Assembly: GCA_035561355.1 (NCBI GenBank)
Contig: DATMXS010000517.1
Coordinates: 1-43,745, forward strand
Direction: 5' to 3'
DNA length: 43,745 nt
DNA from: DATMXS01 sp035561355
Lineage (GTDB): Bacteria > Acidobacteriota > Terriglobia > Bryobacterales > Bryobacteraceae
Below the pieces are notes generated by a model, which was not told where the DNA came from, searched no databases, and worked only from the letters and a program-made list of their open reading frames with translations. Shown in pieces: positions 8,886-18,332 of the stretch. Position 1 is the first letter of the stretch. Every line of letters starts with the position of its first letter. The position numbers and the translations under genes are program-made.

Positions 8886-11576
8886 CTACACCTCGTACGT
8901 GAAGTTGCCGTCCTCGCCCACACCCACCCGGACTGCGGTGACCTTCAACCCATCCGCGATCCAGCCCAGCAGCCGGCGGGCGATCTCAGGCAGCAACGTA
9001 TTCGTGAGGATATTGTCCACGTTGCGCGCGCCGCTCTCCACTTCCGTACAGCGCTTCCCGACTTCCTCGACCAGCGCCTCATCGTATGTCAGCGCGATCC
9101 TGTGATTCTCCAGCATCCGCTTCTGGATCTTCTTGAGCTTCAGCCGGATGATCACCTTCATCGATTCGTCGCGAATCGGGAAGTACGGCAGGATCACCAT
9201 GCGGCCCAGGAACGCCGGCTTGAACACCTTGTTCAACTCCGGCTTCAGCGCCTTCACGATACCCTCGGCACTCGGCGTCGTCTCCGGGTCCGCGCAGAGT
9301 TTCATGAACGTGTCCGTCGCCGCGTTGGTGGTGAGGATGATGATCGTGTTCTTGAAGTCGATCTCGCGTCCCTCGCCGTCCTCCATGTTGCCCTTATCGA
9401 ACACCTGGTAGAACAGCTCCAGCACATCGGGATGCGCCTTCTCAACTTCATCGAGCAGCACCACCGAGTAAGGCCGCCGCCGGACAGCTTCGGTCAGCAC
9501 GCCGCCCTCGCCGTAGCCCACGTAGCCCGGAGGCGAGCCCTTCAGGGTCGATACCGTGTGCGCTTCCTGAAACTCCGACATGTTGATGGTGATGATGTTC
9601 TGCTCGCCGCCGTAGAGCATGTCAGAGATCGTGAGAGCGGTCTCGGTCTTGCCGACGCCGCTGGGGCCCACCAGCATGAACACGCCCACTGGCTTCTGCG
9701 GATCGTCCAAACCGGCGCGCGACGTCACGACGCGCTGCGAGATCAACTCGAGCGGGTAATCCTGGCCGATAACACGCTTCTTCAGATACGATGGCAGTTC
9801 GAGGACGCTCTGGATTTCGTCTTTCACCATCTTGCCGAGCGGAATGCCCGTCCAGCCCGAGATCACTTCACCGACGATCTGACCATCCACGCAAACCTGG
9901 ACCAGCGGCTCTTCGCCCTGGACCGCCGCGAGTTCCACGTTGAGTTTCTCCAACTCAGCGCGAAGCTCGTCGAGGGATATCGCAGGCTGCACCGCTGCGC
10001 CATCGCCCGCCGGTTGCGCCGCAGGAGCGATGCCAGCTACAGTGCCTTCAATCTGGCCGCGCAAGTCGCGAATGCGCTGAACCAGCCCGACTTCCCGATC
10101 GAACCGAGCGCGCTTCTGCCCGAGTTCCTCGAAGGCGGCCGCTTTCTTCGCGGCGAGTTCCGCAATCCGCTCCGCGTGGTTAGCCCCAACCTGCTCCTCG
10201 CGCTGCAGGATGCTGGTCTGAAGCTCGAAATCGTCGATCTGCCGGGTCAGGTCTTCAATCGCCGGCGGCACCGAGTTCTGACCCAGCGCCAGCCGCGCGC
10301 ACGCTGTATCCAGCACGCTCACAGCCTTGTCCGGCAACTGCCGCCCTGCGATGTAGCGGTGGGAAAGCTTAACCGCCGCGTTCACCGCCTCGTCCAGGAT
10401 CCGTACCTTATGATGCTTCTCGAGCGACTTCACCACGCCGCGCAGCATCACCATGCACTGCGTCTCGGTCGGCTCCTCCACCTTCACAACCTGGAAGCGG
10501 CGGGTGAGGGCTGGGTCCTTCTCGAAGTACTTCTTGTACTCGGACCACGTAGTCGCCGCAATGGTCCGCATCTCGCCGCGCGCGAGCGCCGGCTTCAGCA
10601 GGTTGGCAGCATCGTTCTGGCCTGCCTGCCCGCCGGCCCCGATCATCGTGTGCGCTTCGTCGATGAACAGGATGATCGGGGTCGGCGAGGATTTCACTTC
10701 CTCGATCAGGCCCTTCAGCCGGTTCTCGAACTCACCCTTCACGCCCGCTCCGGCCTGAAGCAGCGCGAGGTCGAGTGTACGCACTGCCACGTTACGCAGC
10801 GGCGGGGGCACGTCACCCTTCGCCACGCGCTGCGCGAAGCCTTCCACGACGGCGCTCTTGCCAACGCCCGCCTCACCCGTGAGGATGGGGTTGTTCTGCC
10901 GGCGCCGCATCAGGATGTCGATCATCTGCCGGATCTCGAAATCGCGGCCGAGGACCGGATCAAGCTTGCCGGCCTTCGCGTTCGCGGTTAGGTCCACGGT
11001 GAACTGATCGAGGTTCGGCATCGCGCCGCCGGGCCGCGCGCCCGGCGCTCCCGGACCCGCACCGGCGACACCCGCTGCGAGCGGTGCAATCGCGTCCTCG
11101 TGCGAACCGGAGACGATCGCGTTGAAGTCCTTCTTGAGCGCGTCCGCCTGGATCTTATCGAACTCTTTCGGGCTCACTTCGCGCATCAGCCGGGCGAGAT
11201 CCTCGTGCGTCGCGAGCGCCAGAATCGTGAAGCCCGTCCGGATCTGTCCCGCTCCGAAATCGATCGTCCCGATGGCCCATGCTTCCTTGAACATGGTGAC
11301 AATCTGCTCGCTCCAGGCCGGGTTCCTGGCGCTGCCGCGCTTCAGTTTATCCAGGCTTCGCATCACCTCCTGCGTCATGCGGGAAGGGTCCACGCCGAAG
11401 TGCCGGGCGATGCACGCGAAGTCGCCATCGGTCTGGTCGAGCAGCTTGAATAAGTAGTGCTCGATTTCGATGTTGTAATTAGTTCTGGAGACGCATACCG
11501 TCACACCCTGCTCGAGGGCGTTGCGACTCTCATCGTTCAGCTTGCCGATCAATGACTTGAGATTGACACTCATCAA
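8886..11576 (-). CDS. clpV: ClpV/TssH, T6SS AAA+ disassembly ATPase
   Basis: Hexameric AAA+ ATPase that unfolds and recycles the contracted TssB/TssC sheath. Order in the 896 residues: Clp N-terminal repeat domain (about 1-160; NALEQGVTVCVSR), AAA1 with Walker A G234-EAGVGK-S241 and Walker B ILFIDEAHT, a shortened middle coiled coil (about 430-530, broken by an Ala/Pro/Gly stretch), AAA2 with Walker A G637-PSGVGK-T644 and Walker B VVLLDEVEKAH, and the ClpB-type D2 small domain. An Ala/Pro/Gly linker follows the N-domain. The length matches ClpV. GAGG precedes the ATG; a second ATG one codon later could also serve. A 94-bp gap separates it from vgrG and a 111-bp gap from tssG. Confidence 0.98.
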   Translation of the reverse strand: MMSVNLKSLIGKLNDESRNALEQGVTVCVSRTNYNIEIEHYLFKLLDQTDGDFACIARHFGVDPSRMTQEVMRSLDKLKRGSARNPAWSEQIVTMFKEAWAIGTIDFGAGQIRTGFTILALATHEDLARLMREVSPKEFDKIQADALKKDFNAIVSGSHEDAIAPLAAGVAGAGPGAPGARPGGAMPNLDQFTVDLTANAKAGKLDPVLGRDFEIRQMIDILMRRRQNNPILTGEAGVGKSAVVEGFAQRVAKGDVPPPLRNVAVRTLDLALLQAGAGVKGEFENRLKGLIEEVKSSPTPIILFIDEAHTMIGAGGQAGQNDAANLLKPALARGEMRTIAATTWSEYKKYFEKDPALTRRFQVVKVEEPTETQCMVMLRGVVKSLEKHHKVRILDEAVNAAVKLSHRYIAGRQLPDKAVSVLDTACARLALGQNSVPPAIEDLTRQIDDFELQTSILQREEQVGANHAERIAELAAKKAAAFEELGQKRARFDREVGLVQRIRDLRGQIEGTVAGIAPAAQPAGDGAAVQPAISLDELRAELEKLNVELAAVQGEEPLVQVCVDGQIVGEVISGWTGIPLGKMVKDEIQSVLELPSYLKKRVIGQDYPLELISQRVVTSRAGLDDPQKPVGVFMLVGPSGVGKTETALTISDMLYGGEQNIITINMSEFQEAHTVSTLKGSPPGYVGYGEGGVLTEAVRRRPYSVVLLDEVEKAHPDVLELFYQVFDKGNMEDGEGREIDFKNTIIILTTNAATDTFMKLCADPETTPSAEGIVKALKPELNKVFKPAFLGRMVILPYFPIRDESMKVIIRLKLKKIQKRMLENHRIALTYDEALVEEVGKRCTEVESGARNVDNILTNTLLPEIARRLLGWIADGLKVTAVRVGVGEDGNFTYEV

Positions 11577-11687
11577 AGCCTCGTTTCACCAGGCGGCGGA
11601 GCCGCGTGACCGGGAGCCACACAAACCGATTCCCGTCCGCTCTCCCGCCTTTCTCAGTTCCTGCTTCTCGCTTCTGTTTTCGGCACG

Positions 11688-12725
11688 TCACAACTGCAAA
11701 ACGGTCTCGTCCGCGTCCTGCCCCAGCGGCGCCGACCGCGCCCAGGAGATCCACCCAAGCCGTGGGGCCGTCTGGTCTTCCCGCCCCAACTCGCACGGCG
11801 GAACCTCACCCCGGGCCAGCACCAACTGCACTTCGAAATCGATCTCGTCGCGGCCGTAGAAACGGGCCAGCGATCGCAGGGAAGCGTATGCGGTCCCCGT
11901 CGGCAGGAAATCCAGGTACTGGGGAAGCGTCAGCGGCCCGAGTTTGATCCGCACCCTTGCCTGCTCGTTCCACGCCTCATCGCCCACAACCGCGCCGAAC
12001 GCCAGCCGCTCCGAATCTGTGGTTTCACCGCGCTCCAGGCAGGATTGCGTCCCGCGGTCCAGCTTGTACCATGCGCCCGAGAACTGTATCACTCGGACCG
12101 GCACACCGAAGTAATCCTCAAGCGAGCTCTCGAGCGAAACGGCCGACCGCACCCTGCACGCCAGCAACCCGGTATAGAATGCCAGCGAATGGTCCGGAAC
12201 CGCCTGCCGTTTTTCGAGGCCTCGCGTTCCCAGCCCGATCAGTTCCAGCAGGTGACGCGAAAGCTGATCACGCCCGGTCCGCTCATAGTCCACGTCGAAG
12301 CGATACTTTTCCCACGCGCGATAGAACAGCGACAGCATGCGGTGGTTGAAGATGTCGAGAAAGTCACGCATGGCGTGGTCGCGCAAGCGTGAACGCTCCG
12401 CCACGAGTTGGGTGTAGTAGATCGGCAAGGCTCCCTGCGGGCCGGTCAACCCCATGAAGTTGACCGTCATGCCGGCCGGCGCGCCATCGCGCCACTCGAA
12501 TCCCTGAATCTCGCTCGCTGGAAAGCTGTTGGAGTTGTGAACTCCGAAACGGGCACACTCCGTCTTCGGCTGCGCGAAGCCGCCCACAGGGCTGCGGCCC
12601 GGGGACAGCCGCTCCACCAGGCGCACAGCCTGAAAAAAGTCGAACAGGTACGGATGCTCGGCCAGCTTCGCGTCGAGGCCGTATCGTTCTACAGCAAGAC
12701 CAGTTGCCCCGCCCTCGGCGGCCAT
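11688..12725 (-). CDS. tssG: TssG, T6SS baseplate subunit
   Basis: Baseplate wedge component that forms the core with two TssF copies and TssE. The 345-residue sequence shows the usual TssG start region (AEHPYLFDFFQAVRLVERL) and conserved MTVNFMGLTGPQGALPIYY, then MRDFLDIFNHRMLSLFYRAW, all hallmarks of the family. Length is typical. The ATG lies inside the last 37 bp of tssF, with AGAGG about 10 nt upstream, so translation is probably coupled to tssF. The following 111-bp gap before clpV shows no clear terminator. Confidence 0.96.
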   Translation of the reverse strand: MAAEGGATGLAVERYGLDAKLAEHPYLFDFFQAVRLVERLSPGRSPVGGFAQPKTECARFGVHNSNSFPASEIQGFEWRDGAPAGMTVNFMGLTGPQGALPIYYTQLVAERSRLRDHAMRDFLDIFNHRMLSLFYRAWEKYRFDVDYERTGRDQLSRHLLELIGLGTRGLEKRQAVPDHSLAFYTGLLACRVRSAVSLESSLEDYFGVPVRVIQFSGAWYKLDRGTQSCLERGETTDSERLAFGAVVGDEAWNEQARVRIKLGPLTLPQYLDFLPTGTAYASLRSLARFYGRDEIDFEVQLVLARGEVPPCELGREDQTAPRLGWISWARSAPLGQDADETVLQL

Positions 12726-14527
12726 TCCTTTAAGACCTCTTTTCTTTGCTGCGTCCGCGCCACGAGCTGGCTGAAACTGTTCATCGTGACGTACAGGCCC
12801 AGGAAGCGCTCCACTACGCTCGCGAACAGGTACGCGCCGCCGCCTACGAACTGCTCCTCGTCGAACTCCATTTCAACGCGCGTGCCGCGCACAAAGGAGA
12901 TACCCGCCTCAGAAACTACGCGCGCGAAATGCGGGCGGCTGGCCAGCGAGAGAATGCCCTGGATCTGCTTCTCGGAGTAGACCGAGTCAGTGAAGTTGTA
13001 CAGCCTGAGAATCTCCTGTAAGGCCTCCTTGCCATCTGTTACGAGTGACAGGTAATTGAGCGAAAGCTGCGATATCAGACGCCACAAGGAGCTCTTCCCA
13101 ACCGGCGGACGCAGAGCAGGCGTCGGCTTGCGCAGAGTCAGAATGCGACGGACCGCGGGCATGCCTTCCAGTTCGAAATCGCCCTGCTCGGAGCCGAACG
13201 GCAGCCGCGCCGGCAAGTCGCGGTTCGTACACAGGCAGCGAAGCGTCAATGCGTCCGCGGCCGGCTTGGACGGTTTGCCGGAAAGATCCAGCAGGGAGAT
13301 GTAGATGTCGGTCCCCTCGTCGTTCCGCCGCGCCGACGCGCGCCGGCTCGCGTGCCAGAACGTCTGCTTCTTTTCCCTGAGGGTGGCGTGCCGGTAGGAG
13401 TAAAACGGCTCGTATTTTACGATCTCATGGTCCTGCGGGTTCGCGCTGACGACGCTTTCGATCGAGAAGATCTCCAGCGCGTGCCGCCGCCGCACGTCGG
13501 GAACCACCTGATACTCGTGCTTGAGCTGATCCAGCAGGATCGGCTCCGCCGTGTGCTCGAACAGGTTGATGATGGGCGAGGTAGCGGGCCGCAGCGTCTT
13601 CGCCGTCACACCCACTTCGAGCGCCTGCTGCCGTTCCGGCCGCTCAAAAGGCGAGATCAGGAAGATCAGCTCCGCGCGGTCTTTGAGACCTGCCGCCGCG
13701 AGCGCATCCAGGTTGCTCAACTCGAAGAAGAAGAACTTCTCGGGGAATGCGAAGTACTCCTGCAACAGGCGGTAACCCATGAACGATCGACGCGGATACG
13801 GCAGCAGCGCTTCGTCCTCCTCGAACCCGACGGCCCGCAGACTCCCCGGCGGCAGCTCCACCTGGCGCGCCTTATCCCGGCCGGGCTCCCGCACGATCAC
13901 CTGCGAGCAGTTGTTCATCAGCAGCTCATACAGCGAGTGCACGATGTTGCTCTCACCGCTCAGGTGGAAGCGGTACTTCCGCATCTGCAGCTTGTCGAAC
14001 GAGACATCGGGGAGGCATTTGAGCTCCACCCGGAGCGCCGCAACGGTGTTCGGCGCCCGCAGCGGCGGGTTCAGCCGATCCGGCGAGGTCCATTGCGCTT
14101 CGGCCACGCGCACCGGCCACAGCGTCGTCTCGTAACAGGTTCGGAACCGGCACGGCACGCCGTCCACCGGCTTCGAGTACAGCAGCGATCCGCGTGGGAT
14201 CTTCAGCCCGGCGGTGAGCTTCGCCTGCTCCGGATTGACGTGAAACTCCACCACTGACATCGACGGGATCGGCCGGATGTAATGCGGATAGACGATCGAG
14301 AGCAGCGATTCCGTGATCTCCGGAAACTCATCATCGATCTTCAGGTGAACGCGCGCAGCGAGAAACGCGAACGCCTCCACCATGCGCTCCACGTGCGGGT
14401 CTTCGCAGGTGTCCGCATCCAGTTGCAGGCGCGCCGCAATCTTCGGGTACTTCTCGGCAAACTCCGCGCCCATCTGGCGGAGGTACGTCAACTCGCGCTC
14501 GTAGTAATCGAGAAGCTCGTCCCGCAA
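12689..14527 (-). CDS. tssF: TssF, T6SS baseplate subunit
   Basis: Baseplate wedge protein of 612 residues. The N-terminus matches the family closely (ELLDYYERELTYLRQMGAEF) with the conserved ARLQLDADTCEDPHVERM and YPHYIRPIPSMSVVEF that follow. The start codon is TTG at 14527; the protein start then aligns with the typical TssF beginning, and a run of G residues lies about 9 nt upstream. It starts 3 bp after the tssE stop and its 3' end overlaps tssG by 37 bp. In the baseplate it pairs with TssG; TssK, the adaptor that would link this wedge to the membrane complex, is not found in the window. Confidence 0.96.
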   Translation of the reverse strand: MRDELLDYYERELTYLRQMGAEFAEKYPKIAARLQLDADTCEDPHVERMVEAFAFLAARVHLKIDDEFPEITESLLSIVYPHYIRPIPSMSVVEFHVNPEQAKLTAGLKIPRGSLLYSKPVDGVPCRFRTCYETTLWPVRVAEAQWTSPDRLNPPLRAPNTVAALRVELKCLPDVSFDKLQMRKYRFHLSGESNIVHSLYELLMNNCSQVIVREPGRDKARQVELPPGSLRAVGFEEDEALLPYPRRSFMGYRLLQEYFAFPEKFFFFELSNLDALAAAGLKDRAELIFLISPFERPERQQALEVGVTAKTLRPATSPIINLFEHTAEPILLDQLKHEYQVVPDVRRRHALEIFSIESVVSANPQDHEIVKYEPFYSYRHATLREKKQTFWHASRRASARRNDEGTDIYISLLDLSGKPSKPAADALTLRCLCTNRDLPARLPFGSEQGDFELEGMPAVRRILTLRKPTPALRPPVGKSSLWRLISQLSLNYLSLVTDGKEALQEILRLYNFTDSVYSEKQIQGILSLASRPHFARVVSEAGISFVRGTRVEMEFDEEQFVGGGAYLFASVVERFLGLYVTMNSFSQLVARTQQRKEVLKEWPPRAGQLVLL

Positions 14528-14530
14528 GCG

Positions 14531-15016
14531 CTAATCCCCCCTGATCTCGTACTCGCGGCTGGAAAGCTCCAGCGTCGTATCGAAACTGACCCGCTCGGGG
14601 GCCGGGTCCATGTCGAGCAGTCCTTCAATGACGAAACGCAGCACCCTGGAGTTTGGGCCTGCCGATTCGAGCGTCACCCGCGCGCCCTTGATGCGCGGCT
14701 CAAAAGCCGAGATTGTGCCTTCCATCATCCGCAGCAGCCGGTTTTGATCGTGGACCGCCTGGATCGTCAGGTTTGAAATGTCAGGAAGCCCGTAGTTGAA
14801 CAGGGATTTGTAGAGCAGCGAACCGGTTTCCGTCACTCCGTCCGGGTTGCGGCGCGTATTGAGCAGCCACTCCAGGTCGCGGCGCAGTGCGGCCTTGAGC
14901 TGCCGCACAGACTGCAGACGCCCGGAGGGCGGGTCGGCAGGACTGCCGGGATCGTTGTCGATCAGGCGGTCGAGAACGGAAAGTGTGACGTTCGGATCCG
15001 GCTCGAATCGCGCCAT
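14531..15016 (-). CDS. tssE: TssE, gp25-like T6SS baseplate protein
   Basis: 161-residue homologue of phage T4 gp25, which nucleates the sheath on the baseplate. Seen: SVLDRLIDNDP near the N-terminus, a RDLEWLLNTRRNPD segment that carries the gp25-type E-x-L-L-N-T-R signature, a central SLFNYGLPDISNLT stretch, and the C-terminal VRFVIEG-like beta region. Length is typical. AGGT precedes the ATG; the gene begins 3 bp after tssA and is followed 3 bp later by tssF, forming a tssA-E-F-G translation-coupled block. Confidence 0.95.
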   Translation of the reverse strand: MARFEPDPNVTLSVLDRLIDNDPGSPADPPSGRLQSVRQLKAALRRDLEWLLNTRRNPDGVTETGSLLYKSLFNYGLPDISNLTIQAVHDQNRLLRMMEGTISAFEPRIKGARVTLESAGPNSRVLRFVIEGLLDMDPAPERVSFDTTLELSSREYEIRGD

Positions 15017-15019
15017 GGG

Positions 15020-16879
15020 CTACCTCGCAAGGCCCAGCGCCTGCACCGGGTCGAGGCGGCAAATCCGGCTGTACAACTTGTGTTTCTCCTCCGGGCTCAT
15101 CTCCGTGTTCTGAATTGCCCGGTACATCAAGCCGAGGGCGTGTGCGACGGTGTCCGCCGGCTCCCAATCCTCGAGCTTCCGGCGGTCGATCTCCTCCGCC
15201 AGGCTTTCGAGGATCGGCATCGCCACTTCTGGATGGCCGGCGCCGAGGCATACCTGCGCCAACTGGACCCGTCGCTGGAACCGAACGCGCCCGCACGGCG
15301 CCTGCGCGGCTTCCTGGCTAAGGATGTCCACAGCCCCGCGTGCGTCGCCTGAGCGCATCGCCTGCATCGCCATGTCGTAAGCATCCGGCGGACGTTCCTC
15401 GCCGCCGGCGTCCTGCTGCTCCGGATCCGGCTCGGGTGTCGGGGCTGAATACCAATCGTTCGCCGGCGCAGCAGCGGGCGCAACCGTACCCACCTGGTCC
15501 GCGATCCACTGCCGCGTCTCGGCGTTCGCGGTCGGCGTGTCGTCCATGAGGCTGCGATCCACCAGGCTCGGGATGTCCGTCAGCAGGGCCCGCAGCTCGG
15601 ATTTGATCGCCGCCGCGACTGCCGAATACCCGATGTTCTCGCAGGCCTGCACCGCGTAGCGCTGCGCGTCCAGCCAGGCGCGGCCGCACGGCTCGGCAAG
15701 CGCATTCTCGACGGCGTCGAGCGCCTCCTGCCAATAGCCTTCCGAGGCCAGCCGCTTCACTTCCTGACGCACTTCGGTCGGAGGAGCCTCAAGCAGCGCC
15801 GCATCGGGTTCCGGCGCCCCGACCCGCAGTTCACCCCATCTCAGCGCGCGAACCAGCAGGTAGCCCGCCGGATTGTACGCGTCATTCTGCCTCAGCCACC
15901 GCGCAGCGCCGGCGACACGCGCAATCGCATCGTCGCGATCGACGGGTTCCGGCGCAAGCGGTCCTTTAGGCCGCGCCAACGCCCGGGCAGGCGCCGCCGC
16001 TGCCGCCGTATAAGAAGGTTGCGGATCCGACCACGAGCTTTCAGCCGGCGTCTCCGCTGCTTCACTGCTGTCGCCCCACCCGCCGTCTGACGCAGCCACC
16101 GGCTGCTCGACACCGCCACCGCTCTCCTGCTGCTTCTTCTTCGTGAGCAGGACGTGGACGACCTGCTTCACTTCCTCCAGAGTCTTCTTGAGACTCCCGA
16201 GGTTCGGAGAATAGTCCGCAAACTTCTCGTCGCAGAACTCCGCCAGTGCGTCGAGGGACTCCAGACAGCCCGTGAGCTGCTGCATCCGGTCTTCGTAGAA
16301 ACCCTTCGGCGACTCATCGAAGGCCGCGTCGAACTCCTCCGGGGTAAGCTTGTGCTCCGCGATGGCTTGGGCGCGCTGTTCCGCTTTTCCTGAATCGGTT
16401 TCGTACGGAACCGACCGTGATTCGCGGTAATTGAACCAATCGAGCCCCGTGCGCGTCAGCGTCACGAGTTTGACGCCCTTGTCCAGCCGCGAACCGACCC
16501 ACTCGAGCGGCGTCGCCCGCATCTCCAGGTCGCCGTCCTCGATCTCGGGATATAGCGTATCCCAGAAGTTCTCGAGCAGGTTCCTGAGGAGCTCCAAACT
16601 CTCGAGTAGCCCGCCGTAACCTTCGCGCCGTAGGTGCGCTTCGGTCAGCCACGCCGCGATCTGGAGATCCTTGCTCTTTTTCGCAAGCGCCTCGGAGCAC
16701 AGCTTCGAGGTGAGAACCCAGTCAGCCTTCTTGCGCTCGCGCTGCCACTCGCCCTGCGCAATATCCTCCTCTTCCCTGCGCGCTTCCTTGATCTGGTCGT
16801 AGATCGGCGCGTACCGCAGATTTTCGCCGCTCGGGTTGTCACCCGGGATCGGATTGAGAAGGTCGTCCCGAAGAGGCAT
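15020..16879 (-). CDS. tssA: TssA, T6SS cap/baseplate priming protein (ImpA family)
   Basis: 619-residue protein with the ImpA N-terminal domain (IPGDNPSGENLRYAPIYD at the start, then LQIAAWLTEAHLRREG, LLENFWDTLYPE). A charged, Ala/Ser/Pro-rich linker with TKKKQQESGGG separates it from a helical C-terminal half containing WYSAPTP and a terminal repeat region (YDMAMQAMRSGDARGAVDIL, then SRICRLDPVQALGLAR). TssA proteins organise tube and sheath assembly, either at the baseplate or the distal end; which class this C-terminus belongs to I cannot tell. GGAG lies just before the ATG. It follows tagJ by 22 bp. Confidence 0.93.
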   Translation of the reverse strand: MPLRDDLLNPIPGDNPSGENLRYAPIYDQIKEARREEEDIAQGEWQRERKKADWVLTSKLCSEALAKKSKDLQIAAWLTEAHLRREGYGGLLESLELLRNLLENFWDTLYPEIEDGDLEMRATPLEWVGSRLDKGVKLVTLTRTGLDWFNYRESRSVPYETDSGKAEQRAQAIAEHKLTPEEFDAAFDESPKGFYEDRMQQLTGCLESLDALAEFCDEKFADYSPNLGSLKKTLEEVKQVVHVLLTKKKQQESGGGVEQPVAASDGGWGDSSEAAETPAESSWSDPQPSYTAAAAAPARALARPKGPLAPEPVDRDDAIARVAGAARWLRQNDAYNPAGYLLVRALRWGELRVGAPEPDAALLEAPPTEVRQEVKRLASEGYWQEALDAVENALAEPCGRAWLDAQRYAVQACENIGYSAVAAAIKSELRALLTDIPSLVDRSLMDDTPTANAETRQWIADQVGTVAPAAAPANDWYSAPTPEPDPEQQDAGGEERPPDAYDMAMQAMRSGDARGAVDILSQEAAQAPCGRVRFQRRVQLAQVCLGAGHPEVAMPILESLAEEIDRRKLEDWEPADTVAHALGLMYRAIQNTEMSPEEKHKLYSRICRLDPVQALGLAR

Positions 16880-16901
16880 GGCTCCTTGCTGTATTGAACG
16901 C

Positions 16902-17645
16902 CTAGTTCACGTTTCCAGCTTCGACCGACGCCGAGGCAGGCTGCGTCTCAATAAAGAGTTCGCGCAGCTCGAGAAGAGGAATCTCCTCGCCGTCCACAAG
17001 CAGCATCTTCTGGCCGTACGGGATCTCCGAGCCGTCCTCCTCCTCTTCCCACACGGTCTCGCGCCCCAGACGGACAGCGTCGTCGGGGTACTGCGGCGTG
17101 AGCGGGGAGAGCACCGGGATCAGGACCTCGCCCAATTCCTGACCCTTGAATGCGGGCCCGGTCCGGACCACGGCAGGCGCCCACAGGAGGTCGCGCAGCC
17201 GCTTCGGTGGCGTCATCGTAATCGATGCGATGTGGGCGAAGGGGATCCAGATGTAGGACCCGGCGGCGAACGTCTCCAGACGCGCCCCGATGCGGGCGTC
17301 AGCGTCGGAGAGCGATTCGAACGGCCGCCCGTTGAACGTGCCCTTGAACGGCGGCGCGTCCAGTGGCTTCATCGAGGAATACTCGCGCTTCGCGAACATC
17401 TCCTGGCGCGCGCGCTCCCCGTGCATCACGCCGCGATACAGCAGCGTCCCCATCTCGGAGTCGGGACCCGCCTGCGATAGCACGTGAAGGTGTTTCTCGG
17501 CGCGGTCATAATCGCCCGAGAAGCAAAGCAGCTCAAAGAGAAACGTGCGGCGCTTGGGATCGGTCGGATTGTCACGAACCTCGGCTGCGAGCGCCTGCAC
17601 GGCCTCCGTGAGCTTTCCGGCCTGGAACAATTCTCTAGCGTTCAT
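16902..17645 (-). CDS. tagJ: TagJ/ImpE-family T6SS accessory protein
   Basis: 247-residue ImpE-family protein: N-terminal TPR-like helices (ELFQAGKLTEAVQALAAEV, FLFELLCFSGDYDRAEKHL) followed by the ImpE domain (ADARIGARLETFAAGSYIWI, then ASITMTPPKRLRDLLWAPA). TagJ binds the sheath protein TssB in systems that have it and is thought to help ClpV act. The start at 17645 is chosen because GGAG lies 7 nt upstream and homologues begin near here; the frame stays open further upstream to 17723 but that stretch lies in a hairpin-rich spacer. Preceded by 127 bp of spacer after hcp. Confidence 0.92.
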   Translation of the reverse strand: MNARELFQAGKLTEAVQALAAEVRDNPTDPKRRTFLFELLCFSGDYDRAEKHLHVLSQAGPDSEMGTLLYRGVMHGERARQEMFAKREYSSMKPLDAPPFKGTFNGRPFESLSDADARIGARLETFAAGSYIWIPFAHIASITMTPPKRLRDLLWAPAVVRTGPAFKGQELGEVLIPVLSPLTPQYPDDAVRLGRETVWEEEEDGSEIPYGQKMLLVDGEEIPLLELRELFIETQPASASVEAGNVN

Positions 17646-17684
17646 CGGAAAGCTCCTATTCAGCTTGCGGCATAAAGTCAGTGC

Positions 17685-17719
17685 GGCTTGCGGCCGGAGG
17701 CGCACGTGCGCCCCAAGCC
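17685..17719 (-). promoter_or_regulatory. Intercistronic hairpin between hcp and tagJ
   Basis: Contains a perfect 14-bp palindrome, GGCGCACGTGCGCC at 17699-17712, flanked by outer arms GGCTTG (17685-17690) and CAAGCC (17714-17719). Right next to it is a tandem AAGCCAC heptamer pair (17715-17728). In the minus-strand transcript it would fold just 3' of hcp. There is no U-run, so it is not a classic terminator; transcript protection or partial attenuation is inferred. Confidence 0.5.
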
Positions 17720-17772
17720 ACAAGCCACAAGGTGCAGCACATCTGCGCGCCCGAAAGCGCGCGAGTGCCGGG

Positions 17773-18261
17773 TTAGCCGCCCTTCACCTGCTTCATGTCC
17801 CACCACGTCTTGATGGCGCCACCGAGCGTGCCGTCCGGCTTCTGCTCTTTGTACTCGAACTCCACCTTGCTGAAGTTCAGGCCGATCTGGTCCATCGGGA
17901 TGACGCCGCCTGCACCGGTGCCGTTCGTCTGATACGACGAAACCAGCAAGTCGGAGAACGTGACCTTCAGGTACTCCTGCTGATCCTTGCCGGCCTTGCG
18001 GCACGTCAGCGTGGCGTGCTTGATGTGGTTTCCGGTCGAGCAGTTCAGCATTAGCTTCGGGCTCGCCTTGTTCACGCGCATCGTGAAGTTGAAGTCCTGG
18101 AATGAGACCCTGCCCGCCCCCATGCCGCCGCCATGTGATGCCGTACCTTGTTGGTTGGCGCCCCAGGAGAACGATTCGATCTCGATCTCGGCCTTATGCT
18201 TGGAGTCTTGGCTTTCTCCCTCGATGCCATCGATCTTGAGGAAATAATCAACTAACGCCAT
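17773..18261 (-). CDS. hcp: Hcp/TssD, T6SS tube protein
   Basis: 162-residue Hcp: starts DYFLKIDGIEGESQDSKHK, followed by the characteristic IEIESFSWGANQ and the GRVSFQDFNFTM strand, KASPKLMLNCSTGNHI, and a C-terminal VEFEYKEQKPDG. Hexameric rings stack into the expelled tube, and small effectors can ride in its lumen. A strong AGGAGG lies 9 nt before the ATG, stronger than most start sites in this locus, as expected for a protein needed in large amounts. It is isolated by spacers of 110 bp (from tssC) and 127 bp (to tagJ), each with hairpins. Confidence 0.98.
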   Translation of the reverse strand: MALVDYFLKIDGIEGESQDSKHKAEIEIESFSWGANQQGTASHGGGMGAGRVSFQDFNFTMRVNKASPKLMLNCSTGNHIKHATLTCRKAGKDQQEYLKVTFSDLLVSSYQTNGTGAGGVIPMDQIGLNFSKVEFEYKEQKPDGTLGGAIKTWWDMKQVKGG

Positions 18262-18303
18262 TCAATAATCCCTCCTGTGCTGACTGGATGAACGGACACA
18301 CGA

Positions 18304-18332
18304 CGCCGCGCACCCATGAATTACGCGCGGCG
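18304..18332 (-). promoter_or_regulatory. Hairpin between tssC and hcp
   Basis: Perfect 8-bp inverted repeat, CGCCGCGC (18304-18311) and GCGCGGCG (18325-18332), with a 13-nt loop, in the 110-bp tssC-hcp spacer. A second small hairpin, CGCAGT-A-ACTGCG (18356-18368), lies just after the tssC stop. Neither is followed by a U-run. They could mark an RNA processing site that isolates the hcp message; this is inference. Confidence 0.45.

Noticed and set aside
8706..10991. 761-codon plus-strand frame opposite clpV
   Set aside because: Fully antisense to ClpV, whose Walker motifs are in the right order; the product is Arg/Leu/His-rich and resembles no family.
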